Of a DNA stretch of 64,000 nucleotides, positions 23,401-29,800 are shown piece by piece (the stretch's first letter is position 1; each line of letters starts with the position of its first letter). Both the position numbers and the translations under genes were made by a program. The stretch is from Candidatus Uabimicrobium amorphum. GTDB lineage: Bacteria > Planctomycetota > Uabimicrobiia > Uabimicrobiales > Uabimicrobiaceae. The notes below the pieces were generated by a model. The model did no database searches. It was not told where the DNA came from and worked only from the letters and a program-made list of their open reading frames with translations. The DNA is taken from positions 5,718,501 to 5,782,500 of the forward strand of contig NZ_AP019860.1 in assembly GCF_009002475.1 (NCBI RefSeq), read 5' to 3'.

Positions 23401-26400
23401 GCAGATACAACAAACTTCACTTGAGGCACGAGAGAATATGTGTGCTTTCCAAGATATAATAAAAGTCACCCAAGCTAAGCGTCATACAATGCATTCGCCT
23501 TTGACGCAACTCATGTTTGTTTTTGAAAATTTTCCGACAATACCAAGCAATATCCATACTCTAGAAGTCAATGTACAATATGCAGATTTAAAAACGTCGT
23601 ATGCCGACTTAGCTCTAGACATCTCTGTCGTAGGAGATAGCTTAAAAAGTTTTTTTACTTACGCGACAGACCTATTTTTTCCAACTACCATCGCAAATAT
23701 GGCGCAAAGTTTTGTACAGTTACTTCACAACATCGTTGACAATCCTCAACAGTGCATTTCATCACCTATCGGCGATGAAAATCAAATATTAGGAGCACAA
23801 TACGACGCTAAAAACGAGGTAGTCCCACAAAAAATGCAAGTAAGTATTCTTCATAAATTTAACCAAACACATGCCGTATACCCTTCTCAGAAATCGTTAT
23901 TACAACTGTTTGAGGAACAGGTAGCAAGAACACCAAATTCGATGGCGGTTATTTTTGGAAACGAACGCTTGACATATCAGATGTTAGATAATCGCGCGAG
24001 TAGTCTAGCACGTTGTCTACAGACTAAAAATATTGACAAGGCAGTCGGCGTTTTACTACAAAGATCCCCTGATATAATCGTAGCGATGTTCGCTATTTTC
24101 AAAGCGGGAGGAATTTATGTTCCTATCGATCCTCATTACCCAAGTACCAGAATACTTCAAATGGTTGAATCTGCAAATATTACAACTGTGATTACCGATG
24201 AAGATCATATCAATCTTTTACCATCACATGTACAAACAATTGTCATTAGCGATAAACAATCAGCAGAAACGTCTACTTTGCAAATATCCATTCACCCGCA
24301 ACAAGTGGCGTATATTATTTTTACCTCGGGAACGACTGGACAACCCAAAGGGGTCGCTGTCAGTCATCAATCACTAGTGAATACAGTTTGGTACTACAGG
24401 CATCTTTATCGAAATAATCATCACCAAGAATTACTGATTACGTCTTTTTGTTTTGACGTCTCCATGCGACAAATATTTAGTAACTTAGTTTTTGGTCACA
24501 CATTACATATCGCGAATGACACCACCATTCATGACGAAAAACTTCTAGGTGAGTATATCTACGACCATCAGATTTCGGTTTTAGAGGTAACGCCCAGTTA
24601 TTTTCAAGCACTATTAGAGTCACTAGACGCAAAAAACTACCAAAGTTTACATTTTATTATCTTTGGATCGGAGGCTCTTAAGTGGCAACTCGTTGAATCT
24701 GTACAAAACAGCATACCCTCGGCAGTACTCTTTAACGGTTACGGGCCGACAGAATGCTGCGTGGATAGCCATTTTTACGAAATAAGCCGAGAACTCGATA
24801 CCAAAACAGTTCCTATTGGTAAAAGCAAGGATAACTTTCAAACCTATATACTCGACAAAAACCTTTCGCCTGTTGCCATCGGAGTAGTCGGCGAAATATA
24901 CATTTCAGGTATTGGTTTAGCTCATGGCTATGTCAATAATACGCCTTTCACCGCAGAAAAATTTGTCCCCAATCCTTATGTAAGTGGTGCAAGAATGTAC
25001 AAAACTGGAGATCTTGCCCAGTGGCTACCCGATGGTAATATCGAATACGTAGGGCGGATAGATCATCAAGTCAAAATTCGTGGCTTTCGCGTGGAATTAG
25101 AAGAAATAGAAACTGTTTTGACGCGGCATGAAAACGTACAACAGGCTGTGGTTACCCATTTAGAAAATAGTTCAAATCAAAGTTTGTGTGCTTACATCAT
25201 TACCAAACAAAAAGAACTCAGTAGTCAGGAAATGCGTACATGGTTGCAACAATATTTGCCGGATTATATGATACCGACATTTTTTGTTGTGTTACAAAAA
25301 TTTCCTTTAACTACAAATAGTAAAATCGATCGTAAAGCTTTGCCCCTTCCAAATGTTTCTGCGATAAACGAAGATGCACATACACCTCCGCAAAATGACA
25401 CACAGCGTGCACTTGTCGATATCTGGGAGCAAATTCTCCAGCACCAGTATATTGGAATCTATGATAATTTTTTTGAACTTGGTGGTTACTCATTGTTGGC
25501 GATGGTGATGACCAACAAAATTCGTGAGCGACTTGGTGCCGAAATTTCCGTGGGACAGATATTTAAATCGCCGACAATTGCCGAAATAGCTAAGCTTATA
25601 GAAGTAAAACCTATATATGAAAAAAGTATTGGACATTCACTGCTAACGGCGCAACTTGCTAACGCCATCAATAGGCTGTTTCAAACAGAATTATCGATTC
25701 CTTTTTTACTCAGCAACCCGACAATTGAACAAATTGCGGCGAAAATACACGGCGATCACCAGTACAATTCCGTAGTAATTCCTTTTCAAAGTGATGAAAA
25801 TAAAACACCGATGTTTTGTTTTCCATGTATTGGGGGCAGTGCCTTATATCTACATCATTTTTTACAGAGTATGGCAAAAACGCGTCCTTGTTATGCACTT
25901 CAAGGGATAAGTGATTTTGATACGTTAGAAGAAATCGCGCGGTTTTACATAGCGCAAGTAAAAAAAATTCAGCCTCAAGGACCCTATATCATCGTGGGAC
26001 ATTCTTTTGGTGGTAAGATTGCCTTTGAAGTAGCGCGACAACTCCATGTGGAAGGAGAAAAAATACACAAACTCATTATCATTGACACAACTCCAACAAT
26101 AAATCTCTCAAAACAAGTGAGTGAAGAGCAAATATTTGATGAAGTGGCACAGCTATTCGCAAAAGTCTACAACCGCAGCATTGTACTGCATAAAGAACAG
26201 CTGCAAAACGTATCTTTCGCAAAAAAAATTGAAAAGCTACAGCAGTGCCTTGTTGTGTCTGGATTGCTACCTAAAGGCGACTATCATGCATACCTAGAAA
26301 ACTTTACCCAAGTATACAAGGTTCAACGCCAAATTTGTTATTCTCCGGAGAAAAAGAAATACTCTATCCCCACAGTACTTTATCTTTCCAAGAATTCTAA

Positions 26401-26539
26401 ACCCCAAAAAAATAACTTTTGGGGGTGGCAGGAATATTTGCATGAGATCGAGTTGATGTGGATAGAAAGTGATCATTACTCTATGGTTACGCCTCCGTAC
26501 AATGAGGCTATTATACAACATCTTTTGAACTCTTTGTAA
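8408..26539 (+). CDS. Six-module nonribosomal peptide synthetase (6043 aa)
   Basis: Start ATG 8408 follows aaggat. Domains with approximate residues: C1 5-440 (PHVLLDG), A1 450-940, T1 (Ser988); C2 1040-1480, A2 1495-1990, T2 (Ser2036); C3 2090-2540, A3 2545-3035, T3 (Ser3077); C4 3130-3555 followed directly by T4 (Ser3613) with no A domain; C5 3668-4090, an acyl-CoA-ligase-like domain 4095-4590, T5 (Ser4637); C6 4692-5120, A6 5164-5655, T6 (Ser5695), a truncated second carrier (Ser5744), and TE 5790-6043 with GHSFGG (Ser5866). C2-C6 all keep HHxxxD. The specificity residues of A1 read as DAFWIGGTFK, which I recall as a standard valine code. A2 (DARHFSLFVK) and A3 (DVRHFALLAK) resemble each other and match no code I know. 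A6 reads about DVREIGGVDK, suggesting a polar or charged side chain. C1 begins with LSPLQKGMLF, like C domains at the N-termini of downstream synthetases such as TycB, while C2-C6 have PLSF-Q-type starts. No epimerase or methyltransferase domain is seen. The code readings were aligned by eye. Confidence 0.95.
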   Translation: MVSPNKTYALSPLQKGMLFYSLSQPGTYIQQTIFTVDSAIDIAKFRQAWECIVARYEVFRASFHLHEGNYRVHQQGNVNITVKNWYGLSTKEQRQQQQLFLQKDRRTIFGYEQPSVMRFTLLQLSPQKSQIIWTFPHVLLDGRSRCKIVSEFLYTYDCLCQQKQPRRTFFPEYHRYSDWLRNHDFSSAKSFFTDQKFYPTKMIAVQVEQEKHHQQQISLDVRVTQALQNVANQHAISVNILFQAAWALVLSRHVGNNKVTFGATRACRHIAVQKSSDIVGCMINTLPIGVEVDDMNSLQDFLQKIHRYWIDLRDYEHTPLDDIQKWCNHSQSLFDTSIVFENYTFAEKVVELYPGCQNYSWELRQQSHYPLTLIASRGKELHICAEYNAHHFSSPYIERLLQQVAYVLQQFAQNNLQKSLRGICVLPIPQKQRLLLEFNDSQVEYARNKTVGELFDVQAQKTPHKVAIIDSAKQLTYRQLQVLSDKIALYLQQQGVTHEMAVAIHMSKSLNMLTMLLAVVKSGGYYVPINTRDPQQRRDFIIEDNKCKIIICDDETTYYKNSRILHYEHLLEESMNGDVGEKPHKQSLPDSLIYTMYTSGSTGKPKGIGVTHRNVVRLVDNTNYVQLDEDTRILHAASPAFDAATFEIWGALLCGGTCCVSGDDLLEIGEDLQKYTINTLWLTAALFNAVIDTFPQALQNVKQLIVGGEALSPRHIKKAVQELPCTQLMNGYGPTENTTFTTYYAIGDCLEGADLSGIAIGKPIANTQVYILDRFLNIVPQGCVGELYAAGDGLARGYINKSRWTAAKMLPNPFSKEPGARMYKTGDLARYRENGDIEYMGRIDHQVKLRGFRIELGEIEAALLQHEHICACVVVCVDDEENDKHLLAYVVASGTQNIELATLRIWLEDKLPWYMIPAQFIALDELPLNKNGKINRKLLPLPDDFSFAKSYVAACNSTEEKLVEIWQEVLSTKKMGVHDNFFSLGGNSLSVMKMAVKIQQHWQIDLSLQSIFAHPTIAKLANVIHRQAKAMYIVAQNKQLYPLSFTQRRLWFLHRLQPHSSFYNIPMIKSLNGMLCVDQLKQALQKVILRHSILRSFIQESVDGDVQQKIVENLPQIAIVDLENELQVEQRIHEEAVAVTDRTFVLTEPHLARFKIIRVNSQHHILCVVVHHIICDHQSLQILWREVKEVYDCLVQKRDMVLPDLEIQYGDFCVWQRELQESRRWNSLREYWQCIFKDAKTFLPLPTDYPRPAVQKFYGADYQVSLDEQLSQQLQQCAQGHECTLFIVLLAAFNILLQRYSGEDDIVVGVPTASRYYPQLENHIGFFISTLALRCDVGGDPDFIQLALRMKEACLQAYAHQEYPFEKLVEDLNPVRDTSRNPIFQVMLNMVDDEPDGNLKNVQATNYPLKATATKFDLTLYVKKSNGLQFNFRYDTDLFHPQTIAQMAQQFCELLKSLVANPFLRISQLNMLTKYDKESLPDLNVAIEEPPQKLVTDWIEEWCEKKPQSIAISYNKIQWSYQQLQNAAQNMAKFLIEVKGQRVGIYGTKNATLVASIIGCMLSGKVFVLIDENLPENRKELLVKTSELDALLVVSTPQQSLSFAKEIDTYFVDSECSTIKSTHREWVSHSQTSTINEIHNANQPCYIFFTSGSTGIPKAILGSHKGLAHFINWQRETFSVNCEDNVSCLIALSFDAILREIFLALTSGATLVLPTKEMIESEKIVQWLQQQKITIFHSVPSLLQHWISGSSSCAEWIRCLFISGEALLDTLVDQCRTSFPKTKIINLYGPTETTFVKCYYEIPPHVTPGVQPLGKPLPQTQALIMRDNHLCAFGEPGEIVLRTPFRTLGYLNEEQNRDRFVVNPQRDDDKDLLYRTGDRGRYNAQGLLQFLGRIDDQVKILGVRIEPNEVKNVLIQHPQIQNCAVVVHTKTPQPYLVAYVVTSCDRFCEKEFKEYTRKKLPEVMVPKIFVAIETVPLTASGKLNRAALPEIHSTKNTPLILPRNKIEEQLYDIWQKLLQVDEISIDDDFFALGGHSLLAMRMVRKIKSALHIDVALQNIFEQTTIGDLAKYIEDNEIKSQKMVRLNLESYPLSFTQQRLWFLYLLQPQSPFYHISFVRKLEGEIDAECLKKAFAQLVQRQSILRTYFCQETNYEVCQKVKKDHIPITIIDVSHDKHRAQRVSQEVNVTTQAPFTLTEFPLVRFKLIKTQNKSYVLCIVLHHIIGDQTSVQILWRELVELYNALLQKRSARLTPLSLQYGDYCVWQQQQNLVKQREYWLQKFLQEPPFLDLVTDYPRQQNNQYLGAQCSVTVDKDLKQKLQRLAQKSDCTMFMVLLSAFHILLHRYSGQNDITVGSAITNRHSLENNIGLFINTLALRINIEENSTFDALLKNVKKTCLEAYIHQDYPFEKLVKDLNPMRDLNRNPIFQVMINMMDMSGNKECFLGVESSTYAKEVASTKFDLTLYVKLKPTQNLQFSLRYNSELFTAQTMQQMLEQFIQLLKSIVDNSQQVITDLSILTAKDTTYQQQICGEIIEPPQKFLPQAICEWVQKTPNSVALSREGKHWDYSELQLASQKVANFLRSHSAKYVAIYGEKNFSLIAAIVGCMLSEKVFVLIDENLPQNRKEVMLTTSDAGILLTTCRDKLEFARNVDVYFIDKNCGIYHCCDEEIEELTGYESEVTSQELEATNEGLNYPCYIFFTSGSTGTPKAVLGNHKGLAHFIRWQRETFSISAQDRVAHVTNISFDVVLREIFVTLSAGATLCIPPQWEEVLTWAKREQITIVHSVPSLMEFWLEKVESPLPKVRLLFMAGEALHDHLVEKCCKIFPNAQIINLYGPTETTLAKCYHIVPQPAKRGIQLLGKPLPQTQVFIMKNESLCALGEPGEIVIRTPFRTLGYVNNPHERFFTNPFTKDENDLLYRTGDRGRYHADGSLEFLGRMDEQIKILGMRIEPDEIKNVILRHPHVRDCVVVAQQNKSLLVAYVVCAEEIITELPSYVQSLLPRIMVPKLFIPIKSIPLTASGKVNRRQLPAIDLRPSPQKIVPRTPYEKKVSAIWQEVLSTTVVGIDDDFFALGGHSLLAMRMIGMVRDILHVEASLRLIFEFPALRQFVQALVQKEQIQKPLVALNQQLYPLSFAQSRLWFVQNLLVDSHLYNMSLVKNIYGDLQLPYLRQAIGVLVNRHETLRTYIYEDDEGGAWQKICDSDIDVFVHDFTRQPQQVKSFIAKERQHLFTLTEFPLVRFTVAKVNEQHHILCIVIHHIISDHWSQQVLWGELTKIYNSLLQQQQVQLPKLKLQYGDFCAWQQQQDMTVQKEYWLEQFATLPHPIDLPTDYPRPSRQSFRGATHTFIIEKTLCQSLLDLSQRENCTLFFVMLTAFNILLRRYSGQKDLTIGVPISNRHHGELQNNIGFFVNTLAIRNYIEDQNSFLEVLHQVKNQCRQAYAHQDYPFEHLVKEINPPRDLSRHAIFQIAMNMLDNYTMEIDCDWEHLRIENYQRKIVNARFDLTLNVKQTNELKCTFVYNRDLFSAETVGSWAHSFTMLLNDIVQNPQQRISVLQATPQRSAASNYIEKKTQSGYLAPRNSIEAELVTIWQETLKTKPIGITDNFFELGGHSILAIKLINRTRKVFSLKMSLQIIFEKPTIQQLAEYIKNSKTQTASHNRTKNIEKYPLSFSQEQLWFFYLLDPQSTFYNITTCKQLQGDLNTKYLQKAVAKLSMRHLALRTYIEPESNGQVWQRVHESSLKLVVEDISMYSDVEKQHKISQHQKTKFNLTEYPLVSLRLFRIERRCHILSIVIHHIISDGWSQNIIWKELVALYNSYINSEDCSLPSIGVSYGDFCIWQREQYNWEEHKSYWKKQLQNLPTPLALPTDFPRPSQQDFAGGEYTVTIDKVLQETLKNIALKNDTTVFIVLLTAFKMFLSRYSAQKDIVVGFPVANRLQHDCENTVGFFANTLVLRTKLDMNLSFTQCLKEVTNNFAQAITREEFGFSQLVKTINPPRDMSRNPIFQVMVTRFYSTTKVPLKGITVSNIAKQKTTSKFDLTLSIKSQGDLVFYYKSGLFRQSTIQKIAGDFIELLQDVISQPQKCIAMQSTDTVYAIISSRAKQEPNAMALLDQKANSICNHQLLHNIQSNVRQLQSWGIKRNNRVAIVLDNGPCMASCFLAVCCCATSAPLNPSYTESEYEFYLTDLDAKALIIAGKENVPAKNVAKRLNIPVWQLVADEQKPGLFRLEGGQVQENTHHEFAHPQDVALVLHTSGTTSRPKMVPLTHRNICTSAANISKTLHLQPRDRCLNVMPLFHIHGLMGVLLSSMYSGASIVCSQGFQSDLFFSWLEKCDPTWYSAVPTMHQAILAIAQDHQEIIDQSRLRLIRSSSSSLAPNIITNLEKIFSVPVIESYGMTEASHQMTSNPLPPQKRKPGSVGQAAGPQVAIMDSVGNLQPAETEGEIVIKGTSVTLGYENNPQANESAFCNGWFRTGDTGYFDKDKYLYIKGRIKEIINRGGEKISPREVDEVLLQYPGVRQAVTFAIPHNTLGQDVAAAIILKPDVQITEQQIRDFAFEQLAAFKVPSKVVFTNKIPLGPTGKMQRVQLGKQLGDLLKVDYKAATSSVEKSFCDIWTQILHVNNISIDDNFFVLGGDSLSGMQVINLINLQHEIDLPVSHLFRYPTIRQLAAVAGQSQQSTPDSPLPVSRNLQIPLSFSQESMWYLHYITNSPAYNRPLNLRLYGSLDIATLQKSLNVIIARHETLRTNISCDENHVPFQKIHSVRQLELEVVDLQNLSVAEQQEKTEQFLLSSGQKLFNLAEDLLVHAKLLCFSPQDFLLNITFHHIVFDGWSEGVFLNELNEIYASLQQKQGIKLPDLPIQHADYSYWQRGKTYEKQCAYWQQKLDDYDDNSMFPTDKPRPQIPSGTGAQYPINIDKDLYQRLQNLAEKSHCTLFSLLLTAYSVLIVRYAKISDIVIAVPFSERDLPATQNLIAMMIQTQPLRIKLSKESSFIQLASQIQQTSLEARENMCAFQDIIKVTQAKRHTMHSPLTQLMFVFENFPTIPSNIHTLEVNVQYADLKTSYADLALDISVVGDSLKSFFTYATDLFFPTTIANMAQSFVQLLHNIVDNPQQCISSPIGDENQILGAQYDAKNEVVPQKMQVSILHKFNQTHAVYPSQKSLLQLFEEQVARTPNSMAVIFGNERLTYQMLDNRASSLARCLQTKNIDKAVGVLLQRSPDIIVAMFAIFKAGGIYVPIDPHYPSTRILQMVESANITTVITDEDHINLLPSHVQTIVISDKQSAETSTLQISIHPQQVAYIIFTSGTTGQPKGVAVSHQSLVNTVWYYRHLYRNNHHQELLITSFCFDVSMRQIFSNLVFGHTLHIANDTTIHDEKLLGEYIYDHQISVLEVTPSYFQALLESLDAKNYQSLHFIIFGSEALKWQLVESVQNSIPSAVLFNGYGPTECCVDSHFYEISRELDTKTVPIGKSKDNFQTYILDKNLSPVAIGVVGEIYISGIGLAHGYVNNTPFTAEKFVPNPYVSGARMYKTGDLAQWLPDGNIEYVGRIDHQVKIRGFRVELEEIETVLTRHENVQQAVVTHLENSSNQSLCAYIITKQKELSSQEMRTWLQQYLPDYMIPTFFVVLQKFPLTTNSKIDRKALPLPNVSAINEDAHTPPQNDTQRALVDIWEQILQHQYIGIYDNFFELGGYSLLAMVMTNKIRERLGAEISVGQIFKSPTIAEIAKLIEVKPIYEKSIGHSLLTAQLANAINRLFQTELSIPFLLSNPTIEQIAAKIHGDHQYNSVVIPFQSDENKTPMFCFPCIGGSALYLHHFLQSMAKTRPCYALQGISDFDTLEEIARFYIAQVKKIQPQGPYIIVGHSFGGKIAFEVARQLHVEGEKIHKLIIIDTTPTINLSKQVSEEQIFDEVAQLFAKVYNRSIVLHKEQLQNVSFAKKIEKLQQCLVVSGLLPKGDYHAYLENFTQVYKVQRQICYSPEKKKYSIPTVLYLSKNSKPQKNNFWGWQEYLHEIELMWIESDHYSMVTPPYNEAIIQHLLNSL
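17796..19350 (+). other. NRPS module 4: C-T with no adenylation domain
   Basis: C4 (HHIISDHWS, ~18180) ends near 19075. The carrier domain with Ser3613 starts within about 60 codons, preceded only by a short linker. There is no remnant of A motifs A1-A10. T4 must be loaded in trans, by a neighbouring A domain or by a separate enzyme, or be skipped as a shuttle. Confidence 0.85.
20690..22180 (+). other. NRPS module 5 activating domain of the acyl-CoA-ligase type
   Basis: This segment has HTSGTTSRPKMVPL, MPLFHIHGLMG, ESYGMTEASHQM, GWFRTGDTGYF and KGRIKEIINRGGEKISPRE. These match the oxalate/4-coumarate-CoA-ligase-like branch of ANL enzymes rather than amino-acid A domains. PLFHIHG occupies the place of the FD-x-x motif, so alpha-amino-acid recognition is not expected. 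The domain sits between C5 and T5, in the middle of the assembly line. Confidence 0.8.
25400..25745 (+). other. Tandem carrier domains, the second truncated, before the terminal thioesterase
   Basis: The complete T6 (LGGYSL, Ser5695) is followed at once by a second carrier-like segment with IGHSLL (Ser5744) and the usual downstream helices (FLLSNPTIEQIA). The second copy lacks most of helix 1. Whether it is still phosphopantetheinylated cannot be told from sequence. Confidence 0.75.
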
Positions 26540-26540
26540 A

Positions 26541-26588
26541 ACCTATAAGTAGTAGAGAATAATTTTGCCTTGGGCAATCATTATAGGT
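26541..26588 (+). terminator. Possible terminator of the NRPS operon
   Basis: Outer arms acctataa and ttataggt enclose an inner ttgcc/ggcaa hairpin, and T-rich sequence follows. It begins 2 bp after the NRPS stop codon. The stop of the minus-strand kinase remnant overlaps the left arm. Confidence 0.45.
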
Positions 26589-26830
26589 AATTTTTGCATA
26601 AAGTTACCTACAATCGCGATGGTATAGATTTGCGCCCCGCGCCACTGTTTACCAACAATCAATTTTCCTTGGATAAATTTGTCGAGGTCTTGCGCCAATT
26701 CATTGACATTTGCATAACGATTTACTTTCTTTTTGGCGAGTGCTTTTAAACAGATGTAGTCTAAATCACGAGAACGATTATTTCTAATGAGAGTACTAGG
26801 AACCGTACCTAAGAAAATTACTCTGTTAAT
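26543..26830 (-). pseudogene. C-terminal remnant of a Ser/Thr protein kinase
   Basis: Minus-strand translation gives an open frame ending at the TAG at 26543-26545. It includes RDLDYICLKALAKKKVNRYA and, immediately after, a NELAQDLDKF segment. This is the hallmark end of the kinase C-lobe found in PknB-like kinases of Planctomycetota and Myxococcota. There is no start codon and no catalytic part. The frame runs into the 3' end of the 1938-aa kinase gene, but out of phase with it. About 40 unrecognised residues follow the kinase piece. I read it as debris of a deleted kinase gene. Confidence 0.75.
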
Positions 26831-29800
26831 TCTAGGATTTTTTTATACGCAAATATGTCTGCGTAGTGGCAAAAAGTTTCCGCAATAATTGTGTCAAAGG
26901 GACGAATTTCTTCTATGGTTTCTAAGAGAGTGGCAACATCGGCATCGCGAGCGCTCTCACGAAGCCTAGCTATTATATCTTTGGGAATAGTTTTTATTTG
27001 TTTGCGTATCAATTTTCGCGTTGTATTATCTCTCACATTTATTTTATTGTCTTGTTTTTCGTATTGATACTTGACGTTTATATGTTTGTGCATCAAATTA
27101 AAAATTTCATTTTCGGTAAAAGGCTTACGTAAAAAATCATCGCATCCAGATGCGAAGACTTTTTGTTTTTCCTCATTAAGTGCATTCGCTGTCAGCGCAA
27201 TAATTTTTATATTTTGGTCGATTTTTTTTATTATTTTTGTGGTTTCATAGCCGTCCATAATCGGCATGCGAATATCCATCCAAATTAGGTGAGGGGAGAG
27301 CTTTTGGCAGATCTCGGCTGCTTTTTTCCCATTTTCCGCCTGCTCAACGCAAAAACCAAGAGGAGCCAATAACTTGACGAGCAGTTGTCGGCTTATATAG
27401 TCGTCATCTACAATTAAAATGCGATACTCAGGTTGATTTTCTTGCAGAGCAACTACTTTTCTTTCCGAGAGTTGTTGAACATTTTTCGCACAACTTTCCT
27501 TGACGTATATATGAAAAGAAAATGTTGTTCCCTGGTTTACTTTACTCGCAACCTGGATGTCTCCTCCCATTAAATGGATAAATTTACGGCTAATTACCAG
27601 CCCCAAACCTGTACCTTCTTGCGATTTTTGCCCGGTTTCTGTTTGTAAAAAGGCTCTAAATAGTTTGTTTATTTCTGCTTCTTTTATTCCTAGCCCGCTA
27701 TCCTCTACTTCAAAATGGATATCATATGTTCCCGAATCGATCCCCTTTACAGAAACGCGCACATCTACTTTACCTTTTTCGGTAAATTTTAAAGCGTTGC
27801 CAATTAGATTGATTAAAATTTGATTGATTTTTACGCGGTCAGCATGTATGTATTGCGGTACTCCTCTATAATGAAAATCCAAATGTAGGTTTTTGTCTTG
27901 TGCTTTTAGCCAGAATATATTTTCTAAGTCGCGAAGTAGGTGGTGAAAATCAAAACTGCTTTCATGTAGTTCGATGTAGCCAGCTTCTATTTTGGATAAA
28001 CTAAGCACTTGATTGATGAGAGTTAATAGATGTTCCCCGCTACGTTGGATAATCGTTACGTTTTCATGTTGTTGCATGGATAGATCTTTTTCTCTCTTCA
28101 TAATTTGTGTGAAACCGATAATGGCATTTAGGGGTGTACGTAATTCGTGACTCATGTTTGCCAAAAATGTACTTTTCGCTTTATTCGCGATTTCTGCCTT
28201 TTCTTTCGCTATTTCCATTTCTCGTGTACGTTCTGCAACTTTTTCTTCAAGAGTTTTGTACAACTCTGCGTTGACGATAGAAATGGCTATTTGTCCGGAT
28301 AAAAGACTAATGACTTCCATTCTTGCTGCTGAGAAGGCTTGTACAAGATTGTGCTCCAAATATATCAAACCTAAAAGTTTTCCTTGATGAAGGATGGGGT
28401 AGCATAGAGCAGAATGAATATCTTTTTTTTGAAAATAACTATCGCTAGCAAATCGAGCGTCGGTTGTTACGTCGTTGATTACTTCAGTTTTTTCCGTTCG
28501 CGAAACGAAAAGAATAAAAGGTATGGGGAAATTTGATGTGTCTTTGATATCTTGTAACGATTTATCTTTTACCATGGCAATAGTTTCGGGGGTTCCCTCG
28601 GCAACAACATACAATTGTTCTTCTCGTTTTAAAATGAATAAACCAAAAGTTGCCCCCACATTTTCGATGACAATTTTTAGCATTGTTTCTACTAATTGAT
28701 CAAAAACAACAATAGAAGACAATGATGCTGAAGCCTTTAACAGCGAGACCATATCCAGAGATTCTGCAATTCCTGTCGTTGTAACAGAGCTAGATTTATT
28801 GCTCGTACTTTCCACGAAAGGGAAGTGCTTTGCAACATCTTTCATTTTCGCTGTTGCTCCCCACAGACGATAGCCTTGATATGCTCTTTGAAGATGTTCA
28901 ATGGCTTGTTGTTTTAAATTTTGGTCGAGGAAAAACTTTCCTGCGAGTTCATAAGAAAGAGCGGCTTCGTTGTAAAAATTATGTTCTGTGGCTAGAGAGA
29001 TCGCTTGTTTATAAAAGTTGATCGCTAGTTTGTGTTCTCCCAAAACACGGTTTTTTTCCGCTTCGACCAAACAATATTTGTGTTGAAAGTTCATTGGTGC
29101 ATTATTTGCCCAGGTTTTGAGCATATTTTGATTTATCTCTACGCGTTGAATATATTCCGTTTTCTGAGCGCTGTTTTCAGAGCATAAAGCTAGGGCAATT
29201 AGAGAATCATATAGGCGGTAAGTGGCGTTTTCTAATTTAGCAAGAATCGCAGTTAAACGAGCTTCCGCCTCCTGACGATTTTTTTCGGCTTCACGGTAAT
29301 TACCAAATAAGTAGTTCAATATCAATTTATTGAAAAAAACAAAAAACGAAGCGGTATGATCGTTGGCCTGTAGATGTTTAGGTAGCATCTTTTCTTCATC
29401 GTAAGCACCACCTCGAAGAAGGCATGGGTTTTCGCACTCACCAAGCAAATTGAGTACTGCCTGATGATATATTTGGTTGAAGTTATGATTTGTTTCTTGT
29501 TTGTACGACAGCATAATTTTTGAGTATGTATTTATCTGTTGTTGTAAAGGTTCTAGTTTCATTCCCATCAAGTAGCCATGGATACAGTATAGATTTATAT
29601 TGATAATGGCGTACTCAATAGCCCCCGTCTCCATACCGATATGAAAAGAATCCACTAATGGTTGCATCGTGTGTTGTATATGTTTATTCCACGGAACAAT
29701 TAGCGCGTAATGTGGTGTATACAGTTGTGCATACCATCCCTTGGCATTGAATTTTTCGATTAGTTTTAACCCCAAAACACCAAAGTCGTATGCCTTTGGC

